Assembly: GCA_016871175.1 (NCBI GenBank)
Contig: VFZL01000002.1
Coordinates: forward strand, 62,001 to 126,000
From: Acidimicrobiia bacterium
GTDB lineage: Bacteria; Acidobacteriota; Vicinamibacteria; Vicinamibacterales; CAVVIG01
DNA length: 64,000 nt
Direction of reading: 5' to 3'
Positions 44,099-53,325 of this stretch are shown one piece after another. A program made the position numbers and the translations under genes. Numbering within the stretch: the stretch's first letter is position 1; every line of letters starts with the position of its first letter. The notes below the pieces were generated by a model. The model was not told the origin of the DNA and did not search any database. It saw only the letters and a program-made list of their open reading frames with translations.

Positions 44099-45145
44099 TC
44101 AATTCGTCCGCTTCCTCGGCGCCTTTCCGCTCTTCGCCTGCCGCTCTTCGTATCGGTGTCCACGCAGGACGTTCGCCAGCCCGATGTTCCCTTCATGGCA
44201 GGCGTACTCGTAGATCGGACCCTCCGACTTGACGAGCGGGAGGATCGCCGTGAACGAACTCGTATACATGGTCGGGTTCTCGACGGTGAACTTGTAGTCG
44301 ATGGCGTCGGCCGAGGTGCGCGTGAAGCGCTCAATCACTTTGAGCGAGCGGTGGTCGGCGTGGAAGCGGAACGTTGCCTTGTCGTTGTAGTCGGTGGTCT
44401 CGACCACCAGCGTGTCGCCCTCCCAGCGTCCACGGGAGTTGCCCATCCACTGGGGGACTTTCGGGCCGAAGTGCGGACGGCCGTCGAGCGGGATCATGCG
44501 CGTCTCGGCCAGCATCTCGTAGCGGATCGCGACGTGTGTCGGCGTCTGCACGATCTGGTAGTTGTTGTTGTACCCGGTCGGGAACGGCGGCACGCCGTGA
44601 TAGAGGAGGCAGCGCTCCTGCAGCGGCCGATCGGTGTACGAATCCGCGTACCCGCGCTTCGCCCGAGCCGCGGCGCGTTCGTCCACGACCTTCTTCCCCT
44701 CGGGCGTGAGCGCCGGGAGCTTGCCGTTGGGTGGATCGACGATGAGTGAGGTTCGCAGCAGCGGTGTCCCACGATCCCACCACTCGTTGTCATAGGCGAG
44801 TGCCAGGTCGTTGTCGGGATCGTCCGGTCGGTTGGTCGCGCGATTCGCCGACTCCTTGGCGCGTGTCGCCCATTCCTCCTTGGAGAGGAACTCGCGATCC
44901 GCGAGGTCGGCCGGCCGCTCGAGCGGTGTCGTCGTGCCGTTGTTCCAGATGCCCTGGATGTCTGGGTGTCCCCACGGCGTTTTCGGCATCTTCCAATTCT
45001 TGTCGACGGCCTTCGCCGCCTCGTCTGGGGCGGCGGGACCCGAGCGCGCGCTAGTGGTCGCCGGCGGCTGCGTCTGCCCCGCCAGCGGCGTCAACGCCGT
45101 GAGCACCGCAAGCACGAGCCCTCCACCGATTCTGTCGAGGCGCAT
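44099..45145 (-). CDS. Exported protein of an uncharacterised Acidobacteriota-type family (RWEGDTLVVET)
   Basis: 348 residues with a signal peptide (LVLAVLTALTPLAG). The mature part has TPWGHPDIQGIWNNGTTTPL, LYHGVPPFPTGYNNNYQIVQ, MIPLDGRPHF, GNSRGRWEGDTLVVETTDYN, LKVIERFTRTSADAIDYKFT and VENPTMYTSSF. The same order of motifs appears in the downstream-oriented paralogue at 45180. Family members are frequent in this phylum in many copies and are unnamed. A periplasmic location is implied and the reaction is unknown. It is separated from the upstream paralogue by 34 bases. Confidence 0.78.
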   Translation of the reverse strand: MRLDRIGGGLVLAVLTALTPLAGQTQPPATTSARSGPAAPDEAAKAVDKNWKMPKTPWGHPDIQGIWNNGTTTPLERPADLADREFLSKEEWATRAKESANRATNRPDDPDNDLALAYDNEWWDRGTPLLRTSLIVDPPNGKLPALTPEGKKVVDERAAARAKRGYADSYTDRPLQERCLLYHGVPPFPTGYNNNYQIVQTPTHVAIRYEMLAETRMIPLDGRPHFGPKVPQWMGNSRGRWEGDTLVVETTDYNDKATFRFHADHRSLKVIERFTRTSADAIDYKFTVENPTMYTSSFTAILPLVKSEGPIYEYACHEGNIGLANVLRGHRYEERQAKSGKAPRKRTN

Positions 45146-45179
45146 CTTGATCTCTCCTTCTGCCTACTGGCTACCCGCT

Positions 45180-46016
45180 CTACTGCTGAGTCGTTTCCTT
45201 GACGAGATGCCCGTACATCAACTCTTCGGCGAACTCGACGCACTTGAACTCCAGCAGTTGCGCGTGCTGTTCGACGCGGCGATACAGTGGCATCTGGATC
45301 TTCCAGGGGCGTGTGAACACCTTCGGATCTTCGATCGTCGCCTCGTACATCAGGTGATCCGGACCCGTCCGCGTGTAGCGCTCGACGACCGTGAGGGCCT
45401 CGCTATGGAAGTTGCCGGCAGCGTCGAACCACGTCTGATCGTTGAAGCCGGAAGCATCCACCACCAGCGTGTCACCTTCCCAACGGCCGTTGGACCAGCC
45501 CATCCACGACTCGAGCGGACTCGAATCCTTCCCGTTCACGAACACGGTGCGGCTTGCCTGAGCGAATTCATACGCGAGCAGAATCTGGTCCGCGCCCTGC
45601 ACGATTTGGAAGGGGAACGGCATGTAGGTGGCGCGTGGCACGCCCGGCAGGTAGCACTTCACCGCGGGGTCGAGCTCGAGCCACTTCGCGGCGTTCTGCT
45701 TCTTCTTCTCGAGCGCCCACGGCTGATACGGGATCTCGCCGCCCTCGACCACGGACATACCGCCCGGGATCCCCCCGAACGCGCCCAGCTGTGCCACCGG
45801 TCCCTTCCGCGCCGGGTGTCCTTCGAGGTCCCAATGCGCCGTGTTGACCGCCTGCCAGATGCCATTCAGATCAGGCTTGCCGTCGGCCGTGAGCGGAGCG
45901 CGGTATTCGGCTTGGGCCTGACCGGATGTGCTGGCGGAACAGCCGCTCAGAGCGGCCGCGGTGACCGTCAGTGCGGCCGTCAACTTCGACAACGCGGACA
46001 ACCGAGACGAGCGCAT
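45180..46016 (-). CDS. Lipoprotein paralogue of the same family
   Basis: 278 residues from the ATG at 46016. A lipoprotein signal ends in the lipobox ALSGC. KPDLNGIWQAVNTAHWDLEG, PFPFQIVQGADQILLAYEFA, MGWSNGRWEGDTLVVDASGF, ALTVVERYTRTGPDHLMYEA and IEDPKVFTRPWKIQMPLYRR follow the same motif order as the 44099-45145 protein. It is shorter, without the long N-terminal insert. The two are in tandem and probably co-transcribed. A membrane-anchored and a soluble member together suggest cooperation, which is an inference. Confidence 0.78.
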   Translation of the reverse strand: MRSSRLSALSKLTAALTVTAAALSGCSASTSGQAQAEYRAPLTADGKPDLNGIWQAVNTAHWDLEGHPARKGPVAQLGAFGGIPGGMSVVEGGEIPYQPWALEKKKQNAAKWLELDPAVKCYLPGVPRATYMPFPFQIVQGADQILLAYEFAQASRTVFVNGKDSSPLESWMGWSNGRWEGDTLVVDASGFNDQTWFDAAGNFHSEALTVVERYTRTGPDHLMYEATIEDPKVFTRPWKIQMPLYRRVEQHAQLLEFKCVEFAEELMYGHLVKETTQQ

Positions 46017-46171
46017 CTGCGAATCCTCCTGTCGCCGAATGGCAGTGCCATGCGGCGCGGGGCCCGGCGGGGGGCACAAAGCGGCACAAATCTAGCACAC
46101 GGCCCAGGCCGGGGCGCACAGGATTGTGTCGGCCTGCCTGGCCCACCTGAAGTCGAGGCGCCGTCCCGTTG

Positions 46172-47410
46172 CTACTTTCGAAAGAGCTCGAGCTGGCCCT
46201 TCAGCAGCCTCTTCTCGCCGGGGACCCGCGGGGCTCGTGGGCGGATGTCGTCGAACACGGTCCGCCCTCCCAGTGTGGGTGACTCGATGCGTTCGTGCGC
46301 GATCACCTGGTCAACGTCCGCGTGCGGATGAGCTCGCGCCTCGATGGCTCTCGCAAACCCATCGAGCCGCTTGAACCCCTGCAGTTTGTCGGCGTGCCCG
46401 ACGCGCGCGGCGTCGAGCGCCCGACGGAGTACGGCGATCGATTCGTCGTAGACCTTCAGCGGCACCGGAAACGGATGGCCGTCCTTGCCGCCGTGCGCGA
46501 ACGAGAACCGCGCGGGATCCTCGAAACGCGTTGGCGCGCCGTGCACGACCTCGGCGACCAGCGCGAGCGACTGCAGCGTGCGCGGACCGAGTTGCTCGAG
46601 CAGCAGAAAGTTCGCGAAATCCCTCAGGTCACGCTCGTGCGCCAGCGCCAGCACCGCGCCGAGGCGGCGCTCGTTGACGTCCTGCCTTCGCACGTCGTGA
46701 TGGGCGGGCATTTCGAGCCGCCGCACCGTCGCGAGCACCTCGGACGGATCGCTCCGCGCGATGGTCAGCAGCGCGTCGCGAGCTGCCGATGCGCGTCCGT
46801 CGACGAGGTTGCGGATCACACCAGCAGATTCGCCGACGATGGCCGCGTGCGGATCGGCCATGAAGTCGCGGACGGTTGCCGAGTGCCAGTGGTACCGCCG
46901 CGCCAGACGGCGATCGGTGTTCAGGCCCTGCTGCACGACGGCCCATTCACCCTCAGCCGTCAGGACGAACGCATGCAGGTAGATCTGAAACCCATCGTCG
47001 ACCGCGTTGTTGTCGATGCGCGCGGTCAATCGGCTCGTGCGGGCGAGCGCGTCGCCGTCGAGGCCGACCCGCTCCGCGACGCGCCGCAGTTCATCCGGCG
47101 TTTGGCGAGAGTGCTGCCCTCGACCTCCGCAGACGTGGATGCCTAGCTCCTGTGCGCGCGGATTCAGACCGCTTTTCAGCGCGCCCATCACCGACGTGGT
47201 GATGCCGGAGGAGTGCCAGTCCATCCCCATGACCGAGCCGAGCGCCTGGAACCAGAAGGGATCGCTCAATCGCGTCAGCAACGCGCCGCGCCCGTAGTGA
47301 TGGACCACGCTCTCGACGATCGCCATCCCCATCGTCGTCATGCGCGTGGCCAGCCACTGCGGGACGCGTCCGCTGTGGAGCGGCAAATCCGCGACGCCAG
47401 AGCGTTTCAT
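46172..47410 (-). CDS. DUF763 protein
   Basis: 412 residues starting MKRSGVADLPLHSGRVPQWL, the invariant opening of DUF763. Other family blocks are GMAIVESVVHHYGRGALLTR, FWFQALGSVMGMDWHSSGIT, ALKSGLNPRAQELGIHVCGG, SRLTARIDNNAVDDGFQIYL and GADKxG-like HGGKDGHPFPVPLKVYDESI. The family is widespread in archaea and bacteria and is thought to bind nucleic acid, without proven function. The gene is intact and stands alone. Confidence 0.88.
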   Translation of the reverse strand: MKRSGVADLPLHSGRVPQWLATRMTTMGMAIVESVVHHYGRGALLTRLSDPFWFQALGSVMGMDWHSSGITTSVMGALKSGLNPRAQELGIHVCGGRGQHSRQTPDELRRVAERVGLDGDALARTSRLTARIDNNAVDDGFQIYLHAFVLTAEGEWAVVQQGLNTDRRLARRYHWHSATVRDFMADPHAAIVGESAGVIRNLVDGRASAARDALLTIARSDPSEVLATVRRLEMPAHHDVRRQDVNERRLGAVLALAHERDLRDFANFLLLEQLGPRTLQSLALVAEVVHGAPTRFEDPARFSFAHGGKDGHPFPVPLKVYDESIAVLRRALDAARVGHADKLQGFKRLDGFARAIEARAHPHADVDQVIAHERIESPTLGGRTVFDDIRPRAPRVPGEKRLLKGQLELFRK

Positions 47411-47424
47411 GCCCGTATTGTCTC

Positions 47425-47457
47425 AGTCACAAGTCGCGAGTCACAAGTCGCCAGTCG
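47425..47457 (+). repeat. Tandem 14-bp repeat AGTCACAAGTCGCG
   Basis: Two units (47425-47438 and 47439-47452, one mismatch) followed by a partial third. Similar AGTCGCCAGTCGT words occur at 15512-15537 after the TonB receptor gene, so this is an intergenic repeat type. Confidence 0.7.
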
Positions 47458-47516
47458 TGTCGAAGATGTTCGAGGTCGATGTGAAGTAGGATGGCCGCTC
47501 ACGTGGGGACTGGTTC

Positions 47517-48653
47517 ATGACGCCGATATGGATGACTCGCCGTCAGGCGCTTGGTGTAGTCGGGGGCGGGCTCGCCGCGGCGACGGGGCTCCGGTGGTCC
47601 GAGCAGCAGCTGCGCGCACAGCCGCCAGGCTGGTTCACAGCGAAGCCCCCCGGAGCAGTCAGTTTTCCACAGGGCGCGGTTATCCGGACGGTCCTCAAGG
47701 ACGTGCCGCCGTCCGCGCTCGATGGCGGCGCGACGATGTTCCATGAGCACCTCATCGGCGTTGGCAGCTACAGCACACCGCCTCCTGCCAGCGCCTGCCC
47801 GATGCCCTGTTCGCCGCCTGTTGGTCCACCCGAGCGTCAAGGAGTCCATCTGCTGGTCGACGAACTCAGGGCGACCGCGGCCGACGGCGTCACCTGCATC
47901 GTCAACTCCACCATCGCGCGACCGACGGATCAGCAAGTGAGCGACCTTCGCGATCTCGCGACACGTTCCGGCATGCACATCGTCGCGGCGGGTGGTTACT
48001 TCCGGCAGAACTACCCGGCCGATTTCGCGAAGATGTCAGACGATGCGTTTGGGGAGCGCTTGGTCCGCGACGCCCAAGCGCAGCGATGGGGTGCGTTCGG
48101 AGAAATCGGCACCTCCATGCGGTTGGAGGACGACGAGCGGAAGTGTTTGTCGGCAATCGCCAAGGCGCACACCCGTACGAATCTGCCGATCTTCACGCAC
48201 ACACCGCATCAGAGCTGCCCGAGTTGCGCGATCGAGCAAGTGGAGTGGCTGACGTCACGTGGCGTGAATCCGCGGAGCCTGTGCATCGGCCACATGTCGA
48301 CCATCACGTTCTCGGACGATCGGTTGGCGGACTCGTTCAAGGCCGTGGTGAACGCAGGTGCGTTCATCGGGTTCGACACGGTCGGTCATCAGATGGCGCA
48401 GTCGCACATCCCCGAGCGTCAGAAGGTGTCGCGCGTCCTCCAGCTGCTCGAGGCGGGATTCGAAGATCATCTGTTGCTTTCAGGCGACTTCGCGCAGAGC
48501 CACAACCTGAAAGCGAACTGGGGCAACGGCTTCTCGTCCGTCGTCATCCAGTTCGTCCCCAAGCTGCGGCATGCCGGCGTGTCAGACGCCACGCTGCACA
48601 AGATCCTCGTGGACAACCCGCGCCGATTCCTCGCGTTCACGCCGAAACGTTAA
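47517..48653 (+). CDS. Phosphotriesterase-family metallohydrolase, exported
   Basis: 378 residues from the ATG at 47517; an ATG at 47532 is possible. A Tat-like signal, TRRQALGVVGGGLAAATG, precedes the TIM-barrel. The metal ligands of the family appear in order: H76 and H78 in FHEHLIG, E196 in FGEIGTS (glutamate in place of carboxylated lysine, as in E. coli Php), a histidine in FTHTPHQS, one in CIGHMS and an aspartate in LLLSGDFAQ. It hydrolyses phosphotriesters or lactones in known members. Natural substrates are unknown. The gene stands alone. Confidence 0.85.
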   Translation: MTPIWMTRRQALGVVGGGLAAATGLRWSEQQLRAQPPGWFTAKPPGAVSFPQGAVIRTVLKDVPPSALDGGATMFHEHLIGVGSYSTPPPASACPMPCSPPVGPPERQGVHLLVDELRATAADGVTCIVNSTIARPTDQQVSDLRDLATRSGMHIVAAGGYFRQNYPADFAKMSDDAFGERLVRDAQAQRWGAFGEIGTSMRLEDDERKCLSAIAKAHTRTNLPIFTHTPHQSCPSCAIEQVEWLTSRGVNPRSLCIGHMSTITFSDDRLADSFKAVVNAGAFIGFDTVGHQMAQSHIPERQKVSRVLQLLEAGFEDHLLLSGDFAQSHNLKANWGNGFSSVVIQFVPKLRHAGVSDATLHKILVDNPRRFLAFTPKR

Positions 48654-48720
48654 GGGCAACGGACGCTCGGTTGGCACGCTGCCCGTTGGAGGTTGGACCC
48701 GCCGGAATGGTGCCGCCGTT

Positions 48721-50142
48721 TCACGCCCCCCACGAGACCAGCTCGTCGGGAGCGGCGTGAATCTGACCCGACTGCGCGGCGCGCTGGAGCACATCGAAGT
48801 CCTGTTCCACGTGATCGGCGTACGCGACGGCAAACGCGCCCAGCGCCTGGTCGAACGCGTCCGACTTCCCGAGGTACCCGGCGATCGGTATCGCATCGCC
48901 AGCCTTGGCGTGCGCGCGAGCCAGTGCCCAGGCGCAGAGTCGCACGAAGTCCTCGAGATCCGCGATGGACAATTCGTCGATTTTCACCGAGAGCTTCATG
49001 TCCCGCAGCTGCCGGAAGTAGTAGTGACGGCCTGCGTATCCTGTCGCCCAGCCGAGGAACACATCACTCGCCGCCTGCATGACACGCTGACCGTGGACGA
49101 CACGTTGGCCGTGATGGGTGCGGCGGCTGGGTCCTACGAACGGTTCGAGCACGCTGGCGCGAGCCTCCTTCACCTGCAGGACCAACGCTCCATCGTCCGC
49201 ATCACGTAGCAGGAGCATGCCGCAGCGGAGGCCGACGCTGCCGATCCCGACCACTTTATAGACGACGTCGGCAAGTCGATAGCGATTGAGCAGCTGCCGC
49301 CGATCGTCCGGCAACGACTCCTGATAGGAGTCCATCAGTTCCCTGACTTCTGCTCGGTACTACGCGGTGCGACGTGGATGAAAGAAGAGCGGCGGCTGTT
49401 CTTTGATCCGCCAGCGGCGCCCGTCTCGATCGACGAGATCCGGCAGAAGGCGCTCGATTGTCCGACGCCGCGCCGCATCGATCGTGTGCTGCATCAGACG
49501 CCTGGCGGAGGCACCGCGCGCGTGATCCATGACGGCGTTCGAGTCGAGGCGTTCGTACCACATCGCCAACGGCTCGAGCGTCGAGTAGTCGGCCAGGCGC
49601 TCACGATACTCTCTCACCACCGTGTGGACGAGATCCTGCTGCCGTACGCGGTCCGCCTCGAGCTCACGCGCCGCCAGCGTCACGCTGACGACCAGTCTCT
49701 TGATGTCCCAATCCCACGACGCGTTCCGCGTCTCGTCGAAGTCGGTGATGTCGAACACGAGGTTGCGCTCTGGAGAGGCGAACCACCCAAAGTTCTGCAG
49801 GTGGCAGTCGCCGCACGTCTGGAGCCGAATGTCGGTGGTCGGCAGACGTGCCAAATCGTGCGCCATCATGCTTGGCAGCCCGCGAAAGGCCGCGAGCGGC
49901 GACTTCAACATGCGCGAGTGCCGAATCGGAATCAGCTCCGGCAGCCGTTCTCGGTTCGACACCTCCAGGAGCTGGATGAGGTCGGCGCGATCCGCTGGTG
50001 GGCGCCACGCCGCGTGGGCGGACCGCGGGACGGTCTGTCGGAGCGACTTCCCGAACGCCTTGCGCTCCTCGCGTCGGCGCCGAGGCGCGGTGCCACTCGT
50101 GCGTCGGGTCATTCGCCTATTCTCGTCGATGTGCCGAGTCAC
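48721..50142 (-). pseudogene. DUF2252 protein interrupted by one in-frame TAG
   Basis: The start is the ATG at 50142, or 50112. DUF2252 blocks are SRMLKSPLAAFRGLPSMMAH, CGDCHLQNFGWFASPERNLV, FDITDFDETRNASWDWDIKR and EQPPLFFHPRR. TAG at 49360-49362 follows HPRRTA, and the same frame goes on YRAEVRELMDSYQESLPDDR, RYRLADVVYKVVGIGSVGLR, LVLQVKEARASVLEP, YYFRQLRDMKLSVKID and a helical end at 48721. The two halves together give 473 codons, the usual length. No shift is involved. DUF2252 proteins have a kinase-like (aminoglycoside-phosphotransferase-like) fold with unknown substrate. It is divergent from the deacetylase gene. Confidence 0.87.
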
Positions 50143-50171
50143 GCGGTATGCTGCCTCGAGGCGAGGCGCGG

Positions 50172-50883
50172 ATGTGGGTGTTCGTCGTCATCGGATTCGG
50201 CATCATGGCGCTCCTGCACACCGCGCCGGCTCCACTTCTGCTCGATGCGGCGGCTGGCGATCGAGCCGTGTGGCACATGCCGCGGGACGCGTCCACCGTC
50301 TACTTCACCTTCGATGACGGGCCGAACCCGACCACGACGCCGGATCTCCTCGACGTTCTGGCCGAGGCGGGCGTCCCCGCCACGTTCTTCCTGATCGACG
50401 AACACATCACGGACGAGACCGCACCCATCGTCCGACGGATGTTCGACGAAGGCCACTCCGTTGCGCTGCACTCAGGCTCAAGGGCCGACATGTTGCGCTC
50501 TCCCAAGCGACTCGCCTGTGCGCTGACGGCGAGGGCTGAGCGCATCGAGGCCCTGGCAGGTTCTCGGCCGTGCCGCGCCTTCAGGCCGCATGCCGGCTGG
50601 CGCGGCGGCGAGTTGTACAACGGCCTTCGCGAGATCGACTATCGGCTGGTGGGCTGGGGATGGATGCTCTGGGATTTCAACTGGTTCCGTCCACGCCAAG
50701 CCGCCGCGACGATCAAGCGGGTGTCCTCACGCCTGCGGGCCGGTGACATCGTCGTGATGCACGACGGCGACGAATCAGCCCCCCCGCAGGGATCAGCGGC
50801 AAACGGTCGAGGCGACACGGCAGCTGATTCCCGCGGTGCGTGAGCGTGGTTTCACATTCGGCACCGTGTGCCAGAATGGCTAG
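50172..50883 (+). pseudogene. Polysaccharide deacetylase (NodB domain), frameshifted in a C7 run
   Basis: From the ATG at 50172 there is one N-terminal hydrophobic segment, then STVYFTFDDGPNPTTTPDLL with the catalytic and metal aspartates, VPATFFLIDEHI, GHSVALHSGS (metal histidines), FRPHAGWRGGELY and GDIVVMHDGDES. The frame then departs. With one C fewer in the run 50779-50785 it continues RRDQRQTVEATRQLIPAVRE and RGFTFGTVCQNG to TAG at 50881-50883, a complete 236-residue NodB protein. The enzyme would remove acetyl groups from a surface polysaccharide. Confidence 0.85.
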
Positions 50884-50901
50884 TTCTTAGGGTGCATCCG
50901 C

Positions 50902-53223
50902 TTGTTCAACAGACTTCCAATTGCGGCTGGGTTGGTGATCGTCACCGCCAGCGTCTGCGTCGGTCAGGCATCGCCCGAGATACTGCCACGTGCGGCCGGT
51001 GTGGCTGGACTGCCGCCTGGGTTCGACGGCCCGCCGCCGCCTGTGGCGCCGGCGACCGTCACACGAGACGAGGCCGGGCGGGCGACGATCCGTGCGGTCC
51101 GCGTGCAGGCGCCGCTCAAGATCGACGGCCGTCTCGAGGAACCGCTCTACACCTCAGCGCTGCCAATCTCGGACTTCATCCAACTCGAGCCGCAAAGCGG
51201 TCTACCGGCGTCCGAGAAGACCGATGCGTGGCTGTCGTTCGATAACCGCAATCTGTACCTGTCGTTCAAGTGTTGGGATACCTCGCCAGAGCGCCGCGTG
51301 ACCACCGAGATGCGCCGCGACAGCCCGACGACGTGGCTGGGGAACGATCTGATCTCGATCTTCCTCGATCCGTACTACGACCGCCGGAATGGGGTCAGCT
51401 TCACGATCAACGCGATCGGCGGCCGGAACGACGGCCAGGTGACCAACGAGCGCCAGTACTCGCCTGATTGGAACCCGGTATGGAACTTCGCGACCGGGGA
51501 ATTCGAGGGCGGCTGGGCGGTGGAGATCGCGATTCCGTTCAAGTCGTTGCGCTATCAGGCGGGCATGTCACAGGCGTGGGGCTTCAACGCGCTGCGAACC
51601 AACCGGTGGAAGAACGAGCTGTCGACGATCACGCGTCTGCCTCAGGGGCGCGGTCAGCAGGCGGTGCAGCAGGCGTCGCTCGCGGCCACGGTGGTCGGTC
51701 TCGAGGTGCCAGCGGCCTCTCGGAACCTCGACATCAAGCCGTACACCACGGTGAGCCGGGCCACCGACGCCACGCGCCCGACGGGTCGCATCAACGACAC
51801 GACGCGTGATGTCGGCGTCGACGTCCGCTACGGGCTGACGCAGACCCTAAGCGCGGATCTCACCTACAACACGGACTTCGCGCAGGTGGAGGCCGACGAG
51901 GCGCAGGTGAATCTGACGCGATTCAGTCTATTCTTCCCAGAGAAGCGCGAGTTCTTTCTCGAGAACCAGGGGATGTTCGCGTTTGGCGGCGCGGTGACGT
52001 CCGGGTTGAACGCCGGCTCTGGTGACACGCCCATCCTTTTCTATAGTCGCCGGATCGGTCTGACCGGCAATCGCGTGGTGCCGATCGTGGCGGGCGGACG
52101 GGCGACGGGACGGACGGGACGCTACAGCCTCGGTCTGCTCAACATCGAGACCGACGAAGCGAGCGACCCATTGGGCAACCGCATCAACGCCTCGAACTTC
52201 TCCGCGGTCCGCGTGAAGCGCGACATCCTTCGCCGTAGCAGCGTCGGCGTGCTCGCAACTGGCCGAGCGGATCGCCGAAGCGCCGCAGACGTGAGCACGA
52301 CGATCGGCGTCGATGGGACGTTCGGCTTCTTCAACAACCTCTTCATCAACACCTACTGGGCGCGGACCTCCAACGACGGCATCACGAGTGACGACACGAG
52401 CTATCGCGCGCAGCTCGATTACACCGGCGATCGGTACGGCGTGCAGCTCGAGCACATGCTCGTCGGCGACAACTTCAACCCGACGCTCGGGTTCATTCGG
52501 CGAGACGACATGCGACGGAGCTACGGCCAGTTCCGCTTCAGCCCGCGCCCGCGACACCCGAGGATCAGTCGAGCGATTCGCCGTCTATCGTGGATGGGAT
52601 CGGTCGCCTACATCGAGAACACGCGCGGCCGGCTCGAGACGCGCGAGCAGCTGGGCGAATTCGCCGTGGAGTTCCAGAACAGCGACCGCGTCAGCGCCGC
52701 ATATCAGTCGCAGTACGAGTACCTGCCGCGACCGTTCCCGATTGCGGGGGGCGTGACGCTGCCCATCCGCTCCTATGGATTCGACTTCATGAGGCTCGGG
52801 TGGGAGATGGGGGCTCAACGTCGCACGTCCGCGAACCTGCTGTTCGAGCGCGGCACGTTCTACGATGGCCGCAGGACGGCGTTGACCGCGAGCCGCGGCC
52901 GACTGAATCTCAACCCACGACTCGCCGTCGAGCCGACCTACTCGGTGAACTGGGTATCGCTTCCCATCGGTGAGTTCATCGCGCAGGTCGCCGGCGCGCG
53001 CATCACCTACACGATGACGCCGCGCATGTTCACGAGCGGCCTCGTGCAGTACAGCTCGAGCCTTCGCACCGTCTCAGCGAACCTGCGATTCCGATGGGAG
53101 TACCAGCCTGGTAGCGAGCTCTTCGTCGTCTACAACGAGGAGCGGGACACGCGATCCGTCACCTTTCCGATGCTCGCTACGCGCTCGATCATCTTCAAGG
53201 TGAACCGTCTGTTCCGCTGGTGA
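50902..53223 (+). CDS. DUF5916 protein with N-terminal family 9 carbohydrate-binding-like domain
   Basis: 773 residues from a TTG at 50902. A signal peptide to about residue 22 and a proline-rich linker are followed by the CBM9-like region (APLKIDGRLEEPLYTSALPI, LGNDLISIFLDPYYDRRNGV, GWAVEIAIPFKSLRY). A large DUF5916 part predicted to be an outer-membrane beta-barrel follows (TFNTDFAQ-like TYNTDFAQVEADEAQVNLTR, FFPEKREFFLENQGMFAFGG, ILFYSRRIG) and ends in the aromatic VNRLFRW. The family is common in Acidobacteriota and Bacteroidota, and its function is unknown. The start codon is uncertain because no ATG lies near. Confidence 0.87.
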   Translation: MFNRLPIAAGLVIVTASVCVGQASPEILPRAAGVAGLPPGFDGPPPPVAPATVTRDEAGRATIRAVRVQAPLKIDGRLEEPLYTSALPISDFIQLEPQSGLPASEKTDAWLSFDNRNLYLSFKCWDTSPERRVTTEMRRDSPTTWLGNDLISIFLDPYYDRRNGVSFTINAIGGRNDGQVTNERQYSPDWNPVWNFATGEFEGGWAVEIAIPFKSLRYQAGMSQAWGFNALRTNRWKNELSTITRLPQGRGQQAVQQASLAATVVGLEVPAASRNLDIKPYTTVSRATDATRPTGRINDTTRDVGVDVRYGLTQTLSADLTYNTDFAQVEADEAQVNLTRFSLFFPEKREFFLENQGMFAFGGAVTSGLNAGSGDTPILFYSRRIGLTGNRVVPIVAGGRATGRTGRYSLGLLNIETDEASDPLGNRINASNFSAVRVKRDILRRSSVGVLATGRADRRSAADVSTTIGVDGTFGFFNNLFINTYWARTSNDGITSDDTSYRAQLDYTGDRYGVQLEHMLVGDNFNPTLGFIRRDDMRRSYGQFRFSPRPRHPRISRAIRRLSWMGSVAYIENTRGRLETREQLGEFAVEFQNSDRVSAAYQSQYEYLPRPFPIAGGVTLPIRSYGFDFMRLGWEMGAQRRTSANLLFERGTFYDGRRTALTASRGRLNLNPRLAVEPTYSVNWVSLPIGEFIAQVAGARITYTMTPRMFTSGLVQYSSSLRTVSANLRFRWEYQPGSELFVVYNEERDTRSVTFPMLATRSIIFKVNRLFRW

Positions 53224-53325
53224 GATTCACAATGTGACCGAACGCCACGTTCCACAGACGTCGTGGCATGACTGGCGCGAGCGTTTCGCGATTCTCGTGA
53301 CCATTTCGATCAACGGCTACAATCG

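Noticed and set aside
1594-49362. Full reassignment of TAG to an amino acid in this genome
   Set aside because: Several intact genes (gmhA, the Gfo/Idh gene, the amidohydrolase) end normally at TAG, so a global reassignment does not fit.
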